From: Micromonospora terminaliae
GTDB lineage: Bacteria; Actinomycetota; Actinomycetes; Mycobacteriales; Micromonosporaceae
DNA length: 64,000 bases
Direction of reading: 5' to 3'
NCBI RefSeq assembly: GCF_009671205.1
Contig: NZ_CP045309.1
Coordinates: forward strand, 1,612,001 to 1,676,000
Shown here: piece by piece, positions 48,616 through 57,264 of the stretch
Numbering within the stretch: the first letter of the stretch is position 1
Layout of the letters: every line of letters begins with the position of its first letter
Notes under the pieces: generated by a model
Database searches by the model: none
What the model was told of the DNA's origin: nothing
What the model saw: only the letters and a program-made list of their open reading frames with translations
Made by a program: the position numbers and the translations under genes

Positions 48616-49128
48616 TCAGGCGGCGCCGTCGGTGCCGGCCCTCGGCCCCTCCTCCCGCGCCGGGTGAGGCCGTTGCGCCAGGGTGGCGGCGAGCCAGGCG
48701 TTCCGGCGCGCGACGAGGCGTCGGAGGTACGGCCGCAGGACGAGGCCGGCCACGATGCGGCCGACGGCTCCCATCGGCGCCGTGAAGTCGATGACGTCGC
48801 GCATGAGGGTGGCCGAGGCGGCAGCGGGGTCCGGCGTGAAGCTGTGCTCGTGGCGCCACCGGCCGAACGGGCCGCTGACCTGCTCGTCGGTGAAGCCGTG
48901 CGGTCGCCGGTAGGCGGTGATCCGAACGGTCATCCGCCAGCGGAGGCCGAAGTGCCGGGCCTCCCAGGTGACGTCGTCCCCGGCCGCCAGACGGCCGGTC
49001 GTCACGCCGCCGACCGCCCGTTCGGCGCTGGTGCCCATGGAGACCGTGTGCAGCTGCACGTCGAGGCAGGCGTCGAAGACGGTTTCCGGGGCTGCGGGAA
49101 CGTCCGTGATGAGCTCGATGCGTGGCAC
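48616..49128 (-). CDS. SRPBCC family protein
   Basis: This 170-residue protein has a polyketide cyclase/SRPBCC fold. VPRIELITDVPAAPETVFDACLDVQLH, WEARHFGLRWRMTVRITAYRRPHGF, then FTPDPAAASATLMRDVIDFTAPMG and a C-terminal helix are typical. It binds a small hydrophobic ligand. The C-terminal ~30 residues are basic and disordered-looking. The GTG at 49128 is chosen because TACGGT lies 6 nt upstream; the frame remains open upstream, but without a start or the fold's first strand. It is divergent from a GNAT gene 73 bp away and convergent with the LCP gene. The ligand is unknown. Confidence 0.82.
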   Translation of the reverse strand: MPRIELITDVPAAPETVFDACLDVQLHTVSMGTSAERAVGGVTTGRLAAGDDVTWEARHFGLRWRMTVRITAYRRPHGFTDEQVSGPFGRWRHEHSFTPDPAAASATLMRDVIDFTAPMGAVGRIVAGLVLRPYLRRLVARRNAWLAATLAQRPHPAREEGPRAGTDGAA

Positions 49129-49134
49129 GCAGCC

Positions 49135-49140
49135 ACCGTA
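49135..49140 (-). promoter_or_regulatory. Leaderless-type -10 box (TACGGT) for the SRPBCC gene
   Basis: TACGGT on the minus strand lies 6 nt before the GTG at 49128. Confidence 0.55.
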
Positions 49141-49188
49141 GGTCGTGCACGCGCCAGGGCGCGCCCGTGGGGCCGGGGCTCCTGGCCG

Positions 49189-49194
49189 TAGGCT
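49189..49194 (+). promoter_or_regulatory. Leaderless-type -10 box (TAGGCT) for the GNAT gene
   Basis: TAGGCT lies 7 nt before the ATG at 49202. It forms a divergent pair of leaderless promoters with the box at 49135-49140. Confidence 0.6.
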
Positions 49195-49201
49195 GGGGAT
49201 C

Positions 49202-49675
49202 ATGGCGGACTGGGAGATCCGTCCGGCCTCGGTGGCGGACGTCGAGGCGGTGGCCGAGTTGCGGGCCGTGGTGCTGCGGGCGGACCTGGAGCGCCTCGGG
49301 CGGTACGACGCGCAGCGGGTACGGCAGCGGCTGCGGGACGGGTTCGCGCCGGAACACACCTGGTTGATCGAGGTGGGCGGCGTGTTCGCCGGGTGTGTGG
49401 CGCTGCGGCCGGCCGAGGACGCCCACTGGTTGGAGCACTTCTACCTGGTTCCGCACCGGCAGGGCGGCGGCATCGGTGCGGCCGTGCTGCGCGGGCTGCT
49501 GGAGCGGTGCGATCGCGACGGCACCGTGGTCCGACTGAACGTGCTGCAGGGCAGCCCGGCCCGCCGGCTGTACGAGCGGCACGGTTTCACGGTCGAGACC
49601 GAGGATCCGGTGGACGTGTTCATGGTGCGCGAGCCGGCCCGGGCAGGTGCCCGGGCCGGGGCTCGAACGTCGTGA
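49202..49675 (+). CDS. GNAT family N-acetyltransferase
   Basis: This is a 157-residue acetyltransferase. IRPASVADVEAVAELRAVVL at the N-terminus, HWLEHFYLVPHRQGGGIGAAVLRGLLE as the acetyl-CoA-binding region (Q-G-G-G-I-G at about 87-92), and LNVLQGSPARRLYERHGF as the C-terminal element are all characteristic. The ATG at 49202 lies 7 nt after TAGGCT, with no ribosome binding site. It converges on the S8 protease gene with 10 bp between stops. The acceptor is unknown. Confidence 0.86.
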   Translation: MADWEIRPASVADVEAVAELRAVVLRADLERLGRYDAQRVRQRLRDGFAPEHTWLIEVGGVFAGCVALRPAEDAHWLEHFYLVPHRQGGGIGAAVLRGLLERCDRDGTVVRLNVLQGSPARRLYERHGFTVETEDPVDVFMVREPARAGARAGARTS

Positions 49676-49685
49676 GGCGCCGGCC

Positions 49686-50744
49686 TCAGGTGCGCGGCGC
49701 GGCAACGGCGGCCTGGGCGTCGACGACGCCCCAGCCGTACAGCGGCGTGTAGACGCCGCGCAGCCCGACGATCGGGGTCCGGGCGGTCGACATCAGCACG
49801 GAGTACACGTTGGCCACGCTGCGCCCCTGGGCGACGAGGAGCGCCGCCACGCCCGACACGTACGGCGTGGCCATCGACGTGCCGGCGAAGGCGTCGTAGT
49901 CACCCTGCCCGCAGGTGGCCGAACCGGCGCCCACCGGGACGCTGGACCAGACGTCGTCGTCGCAGTTGACCAGGCCGGCCCCGCCGGGCGCGGCGACGGC
50001 CTTCAGGTCGGCCTTCACGCCGAGGTTCGAGTACCACGCCTTGACCTCGTTCCGGTCGGTGGCGGTGACGCAGAGGGCGCCGGCCTCCCAGGCCGGGGTG
50101 TCGCACAGCGGCGCTGTCTCGTTGCCGGCGGCCGCGATGACGGCGACGCCCTTCGCCTGCGCGTACGTGATCGCCGCGGTCGCCTCGGACTCCAGGCCGG
50201 TGAGGGTGAGGGCCTGGGTGCCGGGCTGTGCGCCGAGGCTGAGGTTGACCACCTTGGCGCCGTGGTCGGCCGCGTAGCGGATGCCCGCGGCGATGTCGGC
50301 GAAGCTGCCGCTGCCCGCCTCCAGCACCTTGATCGGCATGATCTTCGCGTCGCGCGCGACGCCGGCGACACCCACACCGTTGCCGGTGGCCGCGGCGGCG
50401 ATGCCGGCCACGTGGGTGCCGTGCTCGTCGCCGGCGTCGGGCACGCCGTTGGGGCCGCGCCAGTCGCCGTTGCCGCAGGAGGTCGTGCCGCAGTCGACGA
50501 AGGTCGCGCCGGGGACGAGCTTGGCCGCCAGATCCGGGTGGCCGAGGTCGACGCCGGTGTCCACCACCGCGATGACCACCCCCGCCCCCGTGCTGGTCGC
50601 CCAGGCCTGCTCGGCATGGATCTGCCGCAGACCCCACTGCTTGTCGTACAACGGATCGTTGACAGCCGCCTGGGCGGGCGCCGCGGTGGCCGCCACCAGC
50701 GCGGTGACGACCGCGATGCCGGCTAGTGAGCGGGTGAACGACAT
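49686..50744 (-). CDS. Secreted S8 subtilisin-type protease
   Basis: This is a 352-residue secreted protease of thermitase/fervidolysin-like size. A signal peptide (1-27) is followed almost at once by the mature-type domain, so a long propeptide is absent. The triad is D62 (VVDTGVDLGHP), H108 (DEHGTHVAG) and S290 (AGTSMATPY), with N208 (AAAGNET) as oxyanion residue. Six cysteines (85, 90, 214, 225, 261, 278) could form three disulfides. The ATG at 50744 has GGAGGAG upstream. In the 168-bp leader a TTGCGT and CATAGAT pair is a possible promoter. It degrades extracellular protein; the specific role is unknown. Confidence 0.92.
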   Translation of the reverse strand: MSFTRSLAGIAVVTALVAATAAPAQAAVNDPLYDKQWGLRQIHAEQAWATSTGAGVVIAVVDTGVDLGHPDLAAKLVPGATFVDCGTTSCGNGDWRGPNGVPDAGDEHGTHVAGIAAAATGNGVGVAGVARDAKIMPIKVLEAGSGSFADIAAGIRYAADHGAKVVNLSLGAQPGTQALTLTGLESEATAAITYAQAKGVAVIAAAGNETAPLCDTPAWEAGALCVTATDRNEVKAWYSNLGVKADLKAVAAPGGAGLVNCDDDVWSSVPVGAGSATCGQGDYDAFAGTSMATPYVSGVAALLVAQGRSVANVYSVLMSTARTPIVGLRGVYTPLYGWGVVDAQAAVAAPRT

Positions 50745-50912
50745 GGGGCTCTCCTCCCGACGGACAGCAGTTCATCTATGCATCGGGAATCAGGCGCGAA
50801 ACGCAACAGTGGCCGGCTCACCAGCGAACCCCTCACCTCCGCCTCGCGATGATCGCCGACCACTCACCCCGGCGCGGGCCGCTCCCGCCTGGAAGAATGT
50901 CGTTCGGCGGCG

Positions 50913-51353
50913 TCAGCTGAGCTGCTCGGCCAGTGCGACGATGATGCCCTCGGGGCCGCGGACGTAGCAGAGCCGGTAGCTGTCCTCGTACCGCTCCACC
51001 TCGCCGACGAGTTCGGCGCCGTGGTTGCGCAGGCGGGCCACGACGTCGTCGATGTCGTCGACGGCGAACATGATGTTGCGGATGCCCAGCGTGTTCGGCG
51101 GTGCGACGGCCGGCTCGGCGCTGACCGCCGCCGGCGCGCGGAAGGCCGTCAGCTCCACCTTGCTGTGGCCGTCCGGGGTCCGCATCATGGCCATGTCGAC
51201 CTGGACGCCGTCGAGGCCGTTGACGCGGTCCACCCACTTTCCCTCGACCGCCGCCTCGCCCTCCAGTTCCATGCCGAGTTCGGTGAAGAACGCCACCGCA
51301 GCCTCAAGGTCGCCGACGACGATGCCGACGTGGTCCATCCGCTGAATCGCCAT
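50913..51353 (-). CDS. VOC (glyoxalase/bleomycin resistance) family protein
   Basis: This 146-residue protein has paired beta-alpha-beta-beta-beta modules: RMDHVGIVVGDLEAAVAFFTELGMELEGE, then LGIRNIMFAVDDIDDVVARLRNHGAELVGE, ending YRLCYVRGPEGIIVALAEQL. H8 and E141-type positions would hold the metal. Members are dioxygenases, isomerases or drug-binding proteins. The ATG at 51353 lies 7 nt after TATGCT, a leaderless promoter. It is divergent from the contractile injection system operon and seems functionally unrelated. Confidence 0.86.
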   Translation of the reverse strand: MAIQRMDHVGIVVGDLEAAVAFFTELGMELEGEAAVEGKWVDRVNGLDGVQVDMAMMRTPDGHSKVELTAFRAPAAVSAEPAVAPPNTLGIRNIMFAVDDIDDVVARLRNHGAELVGEVERYEDSYRLCYVRGPEGIIVALAEQLS

Positions 51354-51360
51354 GGCCACG

Positions 51361-51366
51361 AGCATA
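51361..51366 (-). promoter_or_regulatory. Leaderless-type -10 box (TATGCT) for the VOC gene
   Basis: TATGCT on the minus strand lies 7 nt before the ATG at 51353. Confidence 0.6.
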
Positions 51367-51441
51367 GGGCCGGGGCGGTCCCGCAGGCGGCGTGACGCGG
51401 GCGTGACGGCGGGGCGACGGGTCCGCGGGACCCTCGGCGGC

Positions 51442-52095
51442 GTGAGCAGCTTCCCGGGCAGCCCGCGCACCCTCCGCGGCGCCATCATCGCCGTGGACCC
51501 GCTGGGCCCGCTGTCCCGGGTGGTGGTGTTCCAGTACAACCCGGACCAGGTGCAGCGCACCATCGCGCCACGCTCGGGCGGGGAGTCCGCGCAGCGGGCC
51601 GCCGACGCCCACCGGGCGTGGGGCGCGCCCACCGAGACGATCACCATGACGGTCGACGTCGACGCCGCCGACCAGTTGGAGACCGGCGACCCGGTGGCCG
51701 CCACGGTCGGCGTCCTGCCCCAGCTCTCCGTGCTGGAGATGCTGCTGCACCCGGGCAGCGTCCGGGTGATCGCCAACTCGGTGCTGCTGGCCGCCGGGAC
51801 CATCGAGATCCTGCCGGTGGAGCTGCCCATGGCGGTGCTGGTCTGGGGGCCGGCCCGGGTGGTGCCGGTGCGGATCACCCAGCTCGGCGTCACCGAGCAG
51901 GCGTTCAACCCCGCGCTGAGCCCGATCCGGGCCACCGTGGACGTCTCCGCCCAGGTGCTCACCTACGACGACCTGTCGCTGACCGACGTCGGCTACGGGC
52001 TCTACCTCGCGCACCTGGTCGCCAAGGAGGTCCTCGCCGTGGTGGGCGCGGTCTCCGGTGCCGTCGACGCCGTCACCGACCTGGCCGGAGCGTGA
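51442..52095 (+). CDS. Contractile injection system tube-connector protein (CIS_tube/gp53-like)
   Basis: This is the first gene of the injection system operon, 217 residues. FQYNPDQVQRTIAPR (30-44) is the hallmark of the CIS_tube family, which joins inner tube and baseplate hub; AHRAWGAPTETITMTVDVDAADQLE and VRITQLGVTEQAFNPALSPIRATVDVS are the other conserved blocks. The GTG at 51442 fits the family start; GACCCT 7 nt upstream is a weak leaderless -10. The next gene starts 1 nt after its stop. No sheath, inner tube or ATPase gene lies on its upstream side, where such genes are often found. Confidence 0.8.
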   Translation: MSSFPGSPRTLRGAIIAVDPLGPLSRVVVFQYNPDQVQRTIAPRSGGESAQRAADAHRAWGAPTETITMTVDVDAADQLETGDPVAATVGVLPQLSVLEMLLHPGSVRVIANSVLLAAGTIEILPVELPMAVLVWGPARVVPVRITQLGVTEQAFNPALSPIRATVDVSAQVLTYDDLSLTDVGYGLYLAHLVAKEVLAVVGAVSGAVDAVTDLAGA

Positions 52096-52096
52096 C

Positions 52097-52396
52097 ATGA
52101 CCGGGCGCTACGACTCCGTACCCGTCGCCGGGACGACCGTGCCCGACGGCGCCGGCGGCCTGCGCGAGGTGCGCTACCTGCGGCGACGGCCGCTGCCGGA
52201 GCTGCGCGACGTGCGGGCCGCCGCCACCCACCGGGTGACCGCCGGGGACCGGATCGACCTGGTCAGCCACCGGTACCTGGGCGACGCCACCGCGTGGTGG
52301 CGCATCGCCGACGCCAACGGGGCGCTCGACCCGGAGGCGCTGACCGGCCCGGACGCCGAGGGCGAGCTGATCGTCATCCCGCTGCCGGGGGTGTGA
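52097..52396 (+). CDS. LysM-type tail protein X-like component
   Basis: This is a 99-residue protein with a LysM-like domain: THRVTAGDRIDLVSHRYLGDATAWWRIADANGALDPEAL, ending in ELIVIPLPG. It resembles phage tail protein X and baseplate LysM proteins that link tube and hub. The ATG at 52097 is 1 nt after the upstream stop. It is almost certainly translated together with its neighbours. Confidence 0.82.
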   Translation: MTGRYDSVPVAGTTVPDGAGGLREVRYLRRRPLPELRDVRAAATHRVTAGDRIDLVSHRYLGDATAWWRIADANGALDPEALTGPDAEGELIVIPLPGV

Positions 52397-52397
52397 G

Positions 52398-53549
52398 GTG
52401 CTGCTCGGGTCCGGGCTGCGGCTCACCGTCCTGGCGGGACGGACCGTGCCGCTGCCGCTGTCGGTGGACCTGGCCCAGCGGTGGCGTTCCACCCGGGTCA
52501 CCGAGAGCGACGCCGAGCGCAGCGCGTTCTCCCTGGTCTTCGACGCCGGACGGGCCGGCCCGCTGGCCGCCGTGGACAGCCCGTTCGGGCCCACCGGGCC
52601 GCTGGTCCCGTTCGCACGGGTGGTGCTGGTGCTCACCTTCGGCGTGGTGCCGGTGGTGCTCTTCGACGGCATCGTCACCGAGACCCGGCTCGACCCGGGC
52701 ACCGGCGCGGGGCGGGCCACCTTCACGGTCACCGGTGAGGACGTGGGCAACCTGCTCGACCGCGAGGACCGCGACGTCGAGCATCCCGCCCTCGACGACT
52801 ACCTGACCGTGCTGAAGATCCTGGCACCGTACGCGGCGCGCGGCATCCTGCCGAAGGCGCTGCCCGCCCCGGTCACCGACCCGCCGCTGCCCATCGACCG
52901 GATCCCCACCCAGCACGGCACCGACCTGGAACACCTCGCGGAACTCGCCGAGCGGCACGGCTACGTCACCTACGTCGATCCCGGCCCGGTGCCCGGGATC
53001 AGCTCGTTCTACTGGGGACCGCCGGTGCGCCTCGGCCTGCCGCAGCCCGCCCTCGCCGTCGACCTGGGCTCGGACAGCAACGTACGGGAGGTCTCCTTCC
53101 GCACCGAGGCGACCCGCCCGGCCACCGTCACGGGGGCGGTGCACGACCGGCGTACCGGGGTCACCCTGCCGGTCGCCGCGGTCGTCAGCACCCGGCCGCC
53201 GCTGGCCGCCGTACCGTTCGCGCTGGCCAACGCCGGGGACGTGCGGCGGCGCCGGCTGCGCGAGGGCAGCAGCGACGCGGTCTCCGCCTTCGCCCGCGCG
53301 CAGGGCGAGGTGGACCGCGGCGCCGACGCGCTGGTCGCCGAGGGCACCGCCGACGGCGCCCGGTACGGGGCGGTGCTGCGCCCGCGCGGCCTGGTCGGCA
53401 TGCGCGGCGCCGGCTGGAGCCACGACGGCCTCTGGTACGTCCGCCAGGTGGAGCACGACCTCGCGTGCGGCGGCTACCGGGTCGGCTTCACCCTGTCCCG
53501 GGACGGGCACGGCTCGATCACGCCCGCGCTGCCCCGGAGCCCGTCATGA
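52398..53549 (+). CDS. Baseplate hub protein (late control D/gp27-like)
   Basis: This is a 383-residue hub protein. VFDGIVTETRLDPGTGAGRATFTVTGEDVGNLLDRED and LEHLAELAERHGYVTYVDPGPVPG fit the gpD/gp27-like family, which forms a trimeric ring above the spike. The C-terminal GMRGAGWSHDGLWYVRQVEHDLACGGYRVGFTLSRD is the typical last domain. The GTG at 52398 is 1 nt after the preceding stop. It lies directly before the spike gene, the conserved order in contractile systems. Confidence 0.84.
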   Translation: MLLGSGLRLTVLAGRTVPLPLSVDLAQRWRSTRVTESDAERSAFSLVFDAGRAGPLAAVDSPFGPTGPLVPFARVVLVLTFGVVPVVLFDGIVTETRLDPGTGAGRATFTVTGEDVGNLLDREDRDVEHPALDDYLTVLKILAPYAARGILPKALPAPVTDPPLPIDRIPTQHGTDLEHLAELAERHGYVTYVDPGPVPGISSFYWGPPVRLGLPQPALAVDLGSDSNVREVSFRTEATRPATVTGAVHDRRTGVTLPVAAVVSTRPPLAAVPFALANAGDVRRRRLREGSSDAVSAFARAQGEVDRGADALVAEGTADGARYGAVLRPRGLVGMRGAGWSHDGLWYVRQVEHDLACGGYRVGFTLSRDGHGSITPALPRSPS

Positions 53550-53568
53550 CCATCCGGGAGGAGCGGCG

Positions 53569-54066
53569 ATGACCCGGCAGTTCTTCGGCGTCTACCGGGG
53601 CACGGTGGAGCAGAACGTGGACCCGATGCTGCGTGGGCGGGTGCAGGTCTCCGTCCCGAAGGTGCTCGGCGACGGCCGGTTGGCCTGGGCCGAGCCGTGC
53701 GTGCCCTACGCCGGCAACGGCGTGGGCGGGTTCAACCTTCCGCCGGTGGGCGCCGCCGCCTGGGTGGCGTTCGAGGGCGGCAACCCCGACTACCCCGTCC
53801 TGCTGGGCTGCTACTGGCAGCTCGGCGAGTCGCCGGCGCCCGGGCTGCCGCAGCAGCGGGTGTTCCAGTCCGACTCGGTCAGCGTCACGGTCAGCGACCT
53901 GCCCATGGTGGGTGGCCTGACCATCGAGGTGGGGCCGCCGGCCGTGCTCATCCCGCTCAAGGTGGTGCTCGGCTCCGGCGGGATCGAACTGTCCACGGGG
54001 GCCACCAAGGTCGTCCTCGACGGTGTGCGGGTCTCGGTCAACGACGGCGCGCTGGAGGTGATGTGA
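53569..54066 (+). CDS. Baseplate spike protein (gp5/gpV OB-fold)
   Basis: This 165-residue spike has an N-terminal OB-fold at about 5-85 (FFGVYRGTVEQNVDPMLRGRVQVSVPKV, GVGGFNLPPVGAAAWVAFEGGNPDYPVLLGCYW). A short beta-repeat tail follows (VSVTVSDL to KVVLDGVRVSVNDG), expected to form the needle. It pierces the target membrane and carries the PAAR tip. The ATG at 53569 has GGGAGGAG 6 nt upstream, the only clear internal ribosome binding site of the operon. Its stop overlaps the PAAR start. Confidence 0.88.
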   Translation: MTRQFFGVYRGTVEQNVDPMLRGRVQVSVPKVLGDGRLAWAEPCVPYAGNGVGGFNLPPVGAAAWVAFEGGNPDYPVLLGCYWQLGESPAPGLPQQRVFQSDSVSVTVSDLPMVGGLTIEVGPPAVLIPLKVVLGSGGIELSTGATKVVLDGVRVSVNDGALEVM

Positions 54067-54383
54067 TGCCCGGACCCCTCGTCCACCAGGGCGCAGTGGT
54101 GATCTGCGCGCACGGCGGCCAGGCCATGCCGACGGTGCCCAACCCCCGGGTACGCGTCGGCGGGCAGGCCACCGTGCTGCTCGCCACGCCGTGGACGGTG
54201 GCGGCGTGCCCGTTCCCGCCGGTCTCCGGCGGCCCCTGCGTGACCAGCGTGTGGAGCGTCGGCAGTGTCCGGGTGCGCTCCATGGGGCAGCCCCTCGTGC
54301 TGGCGAGCGGGCTGGCCACCTGCGCGCCGACCGGGGTGCCGCTTGCCGTGACCGCCAGCCAGTTCCGGGCGGTGGCGACGTGA
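54066..54383 (+). CDS. PAAR-like spike tip protein
   Basis: This is a 105-residue protein with the DUF4280/PAAR-like pattern: VHQGAVVICAHGGQAMPTVP, then VAACPFPPVSGGPCVTSVW, RVRSMGQPLVLASGLATCAPTGVPLAV. Cysteines and a histidine (CAHGG) could bind a metal ion at the apex. It sharpens the spike and may carry effectors. The ATG overlaps the upstream stop by 1 nt, and its own stop overlaps the next start (GTGA). Confidence 0.82.
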   Translation: MPGPLVHQGAVVICAHGGQAMPTVPNPRVRVGGQATVLLATPWTVAACPFPPVSGGPCVTSVWSVGSVRVRSMGQPLVLASGLATCAPTGVPLAVTASQFRAVAT

Positions 54384-54763
54384 GCACGGGCCGGCACGTC
54401 GGCTTCCCGCTGCGCGTCGGCGGTCGCGGCCGCACGGCCCTGGTCGGCGACGAGGACTACCTGCGCGGCCTCGTCGAGGCGGTCCTCTTCACCCGCCCCG
54501 GCGAGCGGGTCAACCGGCCGGAATTCGGCAGCGGCGTCGACCGGCTGGTCTTCGCCCCGGCCGGCGACGAACTGGCGCACGCCACCCGCGCGCTGGTGCA
54601 CGGGGCGCTGCAACGGTGGCTCGGCGACCTCGTGCAGATCGACGACGTGCGGGTCGAGGCGGCGGACGCCCAGCTGCGGGTGACCGTCAGCTACGTGCCG
54701 CTGGTCGCCGGGACGGCCGTCGGCGAGCGCCGCAGCCTCACCGTCGTGGGCGGCACCCCGTGA
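54380..54763 (+). CDS. Baseplate wedge protein gp25/gpW-like
   Basis: This is a 127-residue gp25-like protein. FPLRVGGRGRTALVGDEDYLRGLVEAVLFTRPGERVNRPEFGSGVDRLVFAP is the family core, with the conserved E-x-x-x-x-x-x-R-P-E-F-G-S-G stretch. It initiates sheath assembly on the baseplate. The GTG overlaps the PAAR stop by 4 nt, and its stop overlaps the next gene in the same way. Confidence 0.9.
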   Translation: MSTGRHVGFPLRVGGRGRTALVGDEDYLRGLVEAVLFTRPGERVNRPEFGSGVDRLVFAPAGDELAHATRALVHGALQRWLGDLVQIDDVRVEAADAQLRVTVSYVPLVAGTAVGERRSLTVVGGTP

Positions 54764-57264
54764 CCGCGCCGCTGCTCGACCGGGAGGCCCGCCGGGCGCT
54801 CGTCGAGGGGGAGAGCACCCTCGACGGCATCGACCACGTCGAGGTGCTGTCGAACCGTCCCGGCACCCCGGGGCACGTGCCCGGCGCGCCCCGCCAGCGC
54901 ACCCTGCTCGTGCACCTACTGCGCGGCGCGGTCCCCGCCGACCTCGACGCCGGCCGGGTCCGCGTCCTCGGCGGGGTGCGCGTCGACCCGCGGGTCAACC
55001 CTGTGCGGGTGCTCTGGGCGTACCCGACGAACGTCGTGGCGGCCGGGGCGCCGCCCGGCGTGACCGCGGCCGACCGGACCCTCGTGACGGGGGCGGTGCC
55101 GGCGCCCGAGCGGGCCCGGGTGCTCGTGGTACGCACCTCCTCCAGTGGGGACTGGTCCAGCTACCTGCTCGCCCTCACCGGCCCGGGCGGCGAGGGCTTC
55201 CCGGCCGGCTTCGACGAGCCGCTGGCCACCTGCCCGTTCGCCTTCGCCGTCGACTGCCCCGACGAGCTGGACTGCCGGCCCGACGACGGCTGCCCGCCGG
55301 TGCCCGCCACCACCCCCGCCCTGGACTACCTGGCCCGCGACTACACCGGGCTGCGCACCCGGCTGCTCGACCGGCTCGCCGTGCTGCTGCCCGGCTGGAC
55401 CGACCGCAACGCCGCCGACCCGCTGGTCACCCTCGCCGAGCTGTTCGCGTACGTGGGGGACCGGCTCACCTACCGGCAGGACGCGATCGCCGCCGAGGCG
55501 CACCTGGCCACCGCGCGGCTGCGCCCCTCGGTGCGCCGGCACGCCCGCCTGCTCGACTACCGGATGCACGACGGCTGCGCGGCCCGGACATGGCTGGCGT
55601 TCCGCACGGCCGCGCCGCTGACCCTGCCGGCACGTACGCCGGTCGCCGGGGCCGAGGACTCGCTGCCGCCGGACGCCGGGGTCGAGGTCGCCGTGGACGC
55701 CGGCGCCACCGTCTTCGAGACCCTCGCCCCGGTGGCGCTGCGCCCCGCCCGCAACCAGCTCGACCTGCACGCCTGGGGTGACCCGGATGCCTGCCTGCCC
55801 GTCGGCGCGACGAGCGGCTGGCTCCGGCACCCGGCCGGCGCCGACCCACAGCTGCGCGCCGGCGACATGCTCGTCCTCGCGCCCGTCGACGAGACCGGGA
55901 CCGTGGTGGGCGACGAGGGCCGCCGGCAGGCCGTCCGGCTCGACCGTGACCCGGTCACCCGCGCCGACCCGCTCGCCCCCGCCGGCACGATCGTCCGCGA
56001 GCTGCACTGGGCCGCCGAGGACGCCCTGGCGGTCCCGCTGCCGGTGGCCCGCCGGGCCGCGGACGGCAGCGCCGCCCCGGCCGCCGTGGCCCTCGCCAAC
56101 GTCGCGCTCGCCGAGCACGCCGCCGCGCTGCCCCCGCGCGGGCTGCTGCCGCCGCAGGCCCCCGCCGACGGCCCGTACCGGCCGCGGCTGCCCACCGGGC
56201 GGCACCCGGTGGCCTGGACCGACGCGGTCGTGGACGGACGCAGCGCTGCCGCCGCGCTGCGCCCCGACCCACGCCGCGCGCTGCCCGCCGTGCTGCTCGA
56301 CGACGGCAGCCGCACCTGGACGCCCGTGCCGGACCTGCTGGCCAGCGGGCGGCTGGACCCGCACGTGGTGGCCGAACCGGAGACCACCGGCGTGCTGCGG
56401 CTGCGCACCGGCGACGGGATCAACGGTCGCCGCCCGGCGCCCGGCGTCACGCTCACCGCCTGGCCCCGGGTGGGCGGCGGCACCGCCGGCAACGTCGGCG
56501 CCGACGTCCTCACCCTGCCGCTGCCCACCGCGGCGTGGGCGGTGCCGGCCGGGGTGAGCGTCAGCAACCCGCTCCCGGCCACCGGCGGGGTCGATCCCGA
56601 GTCGGTCGACGAGGTGAAGGAGCTGGCCCCGTACGCGTTCCGCACCCAGCTCCGCGCCGTCACCAGCGCCGACCATGCGACCACGGCGGAGGAGAACCCG
56701 GGCGTGCAGCGCGCGGTGGCCCGGCGCCGCTGGACCGGCTCCTGGTACGCCCAGGAGGTCACCCTCGACCCGGTGGCCCGCCGGGCCGGTGACCCCGCGC
56801 TCGCCGCCGAGGTGGCCGCCCTGCTCGACGTACGCCGGCTGGCCGGCACCGACGTGGAGCTGGCGCCGCCCGCGCACGTCCCGCTGGAGATCGTCCTCGG
56901 GATCTGCGTCGCCGACGGCCACCTCGCCGCCGACGTGGAACGCCGGCTGCGCGCCGAACTGTCCAACCGGGTGCTGCCCGACGGGCGGCTCGGCTTCTTC
57001 CACCCCGACCGGCTCACCTTCGGCCAGTCCCTGTACGTGTCCGACCTCGTCGCCGCCGTCATGGCCGTGCCCGGTGTCGGGTACGTCGAGGTGGCCGACG
57101 ACGACGCCACCGGCCTGCGGTTCCGCCGCCTCGGCCGCCCGTCCGCCGGGGAGGTCACCCGCGGCCGGATCGACGCCGCCGCCCGCGAGGTGCTGCGCGC
57201 CGACAGCGACCCGAGCAACCCGGAGTACGGCCGGGTCGCCTTCCACCTGCGCGGTGGCGCGTGA
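54760..57264 (+). CDS. Baseplate assembly protein J/gp6-like, first copy
   Basis: This 834-residue protein is of the putative baseplate assembly family (TIGR02243 type). LDYLARDYTGLRTRLLDRLAVLLPGWTDRNAADPLVTLAELFAYVGDRLTYRQD (about 190-245) is the signature, and NPGVQRAVARRRWTGSWY with a C-terminal LRAELSNRVLPDGRLGFFHPDRLTFGQSLYVSDLV closes the protein as in gpJ. It builds the wedge ring with gp25 and tail protein I. The GTG start overlaps the gp25-like stop (GTGA). A homologous gene follows immediately. Confidence 0.86.
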   Translation: MTAPLLDREARRALVEGESTLDGIDHVEVLSNRPGTPGHVPGAPRQRTLLVHLLRGAVPADLDAGRVRVLGGVRVDPRVNPVRVLWAYPTNVVAAGAPPGVTAADRTLVTGAVPAPERARVLVVRTSSSGDWSSYLLALTGPGGEGFPAGFDEPLATCPFAFAVDCPDELDCRPDDGCPPVPATTPALDYLARDYTGLRTRLLDRLAVLLPGWTDRNAADPLVTLAELFAYVGDRLTYRQDAIAAEAHLATARLRPSVRRHARLLDYRMHDGCAARTWLAFRTAAPLTLPARTPVAGAEDSLPPDAGVEVAVDAGATVFETLAPVALRPARNQLDLHAWGDPDACLPVGATSGWLRHPAGADPQLRAGDMLVLAPVDETGTVVGDEGRRQAVRLDRDPVTRADPLAPAGTIVRELHWAAEDALAVPLPVARRAADGSAAPAAVALANVALAEHAAALPPRGLLPPQAPADGPYRPRLPTGRHPVAWTDAVVDGRSAAAALRPDPRRALPAVLLDDGSRTWTPVPDLLASGRLDPHVVAEPETTGVLRLRTGDGINGRRPAPGVTLTAWPRVGGGTAGNVGADVLTLPLPTAAWAVPAGVSVSNPLPATGGVDPESVDEVKELAPYAFRTQLRAVTSADHATTAEENPGVQRAVARRRWTGSWYAQEVTLDPVARRAGDPALAAEVAALLDVRRLAGTDVELAPPAHVPLEIVLGICVADGHLAADVERRLRAELSNRVLPDGRLGFFHPDRLTFGQSLYVSDLVAAVMAVPGVGYVEVADDDATGLRFRRLGRPSAGEVTRGRIDAAAREVLRADSDPSNPEYGRVAFHLRGGA

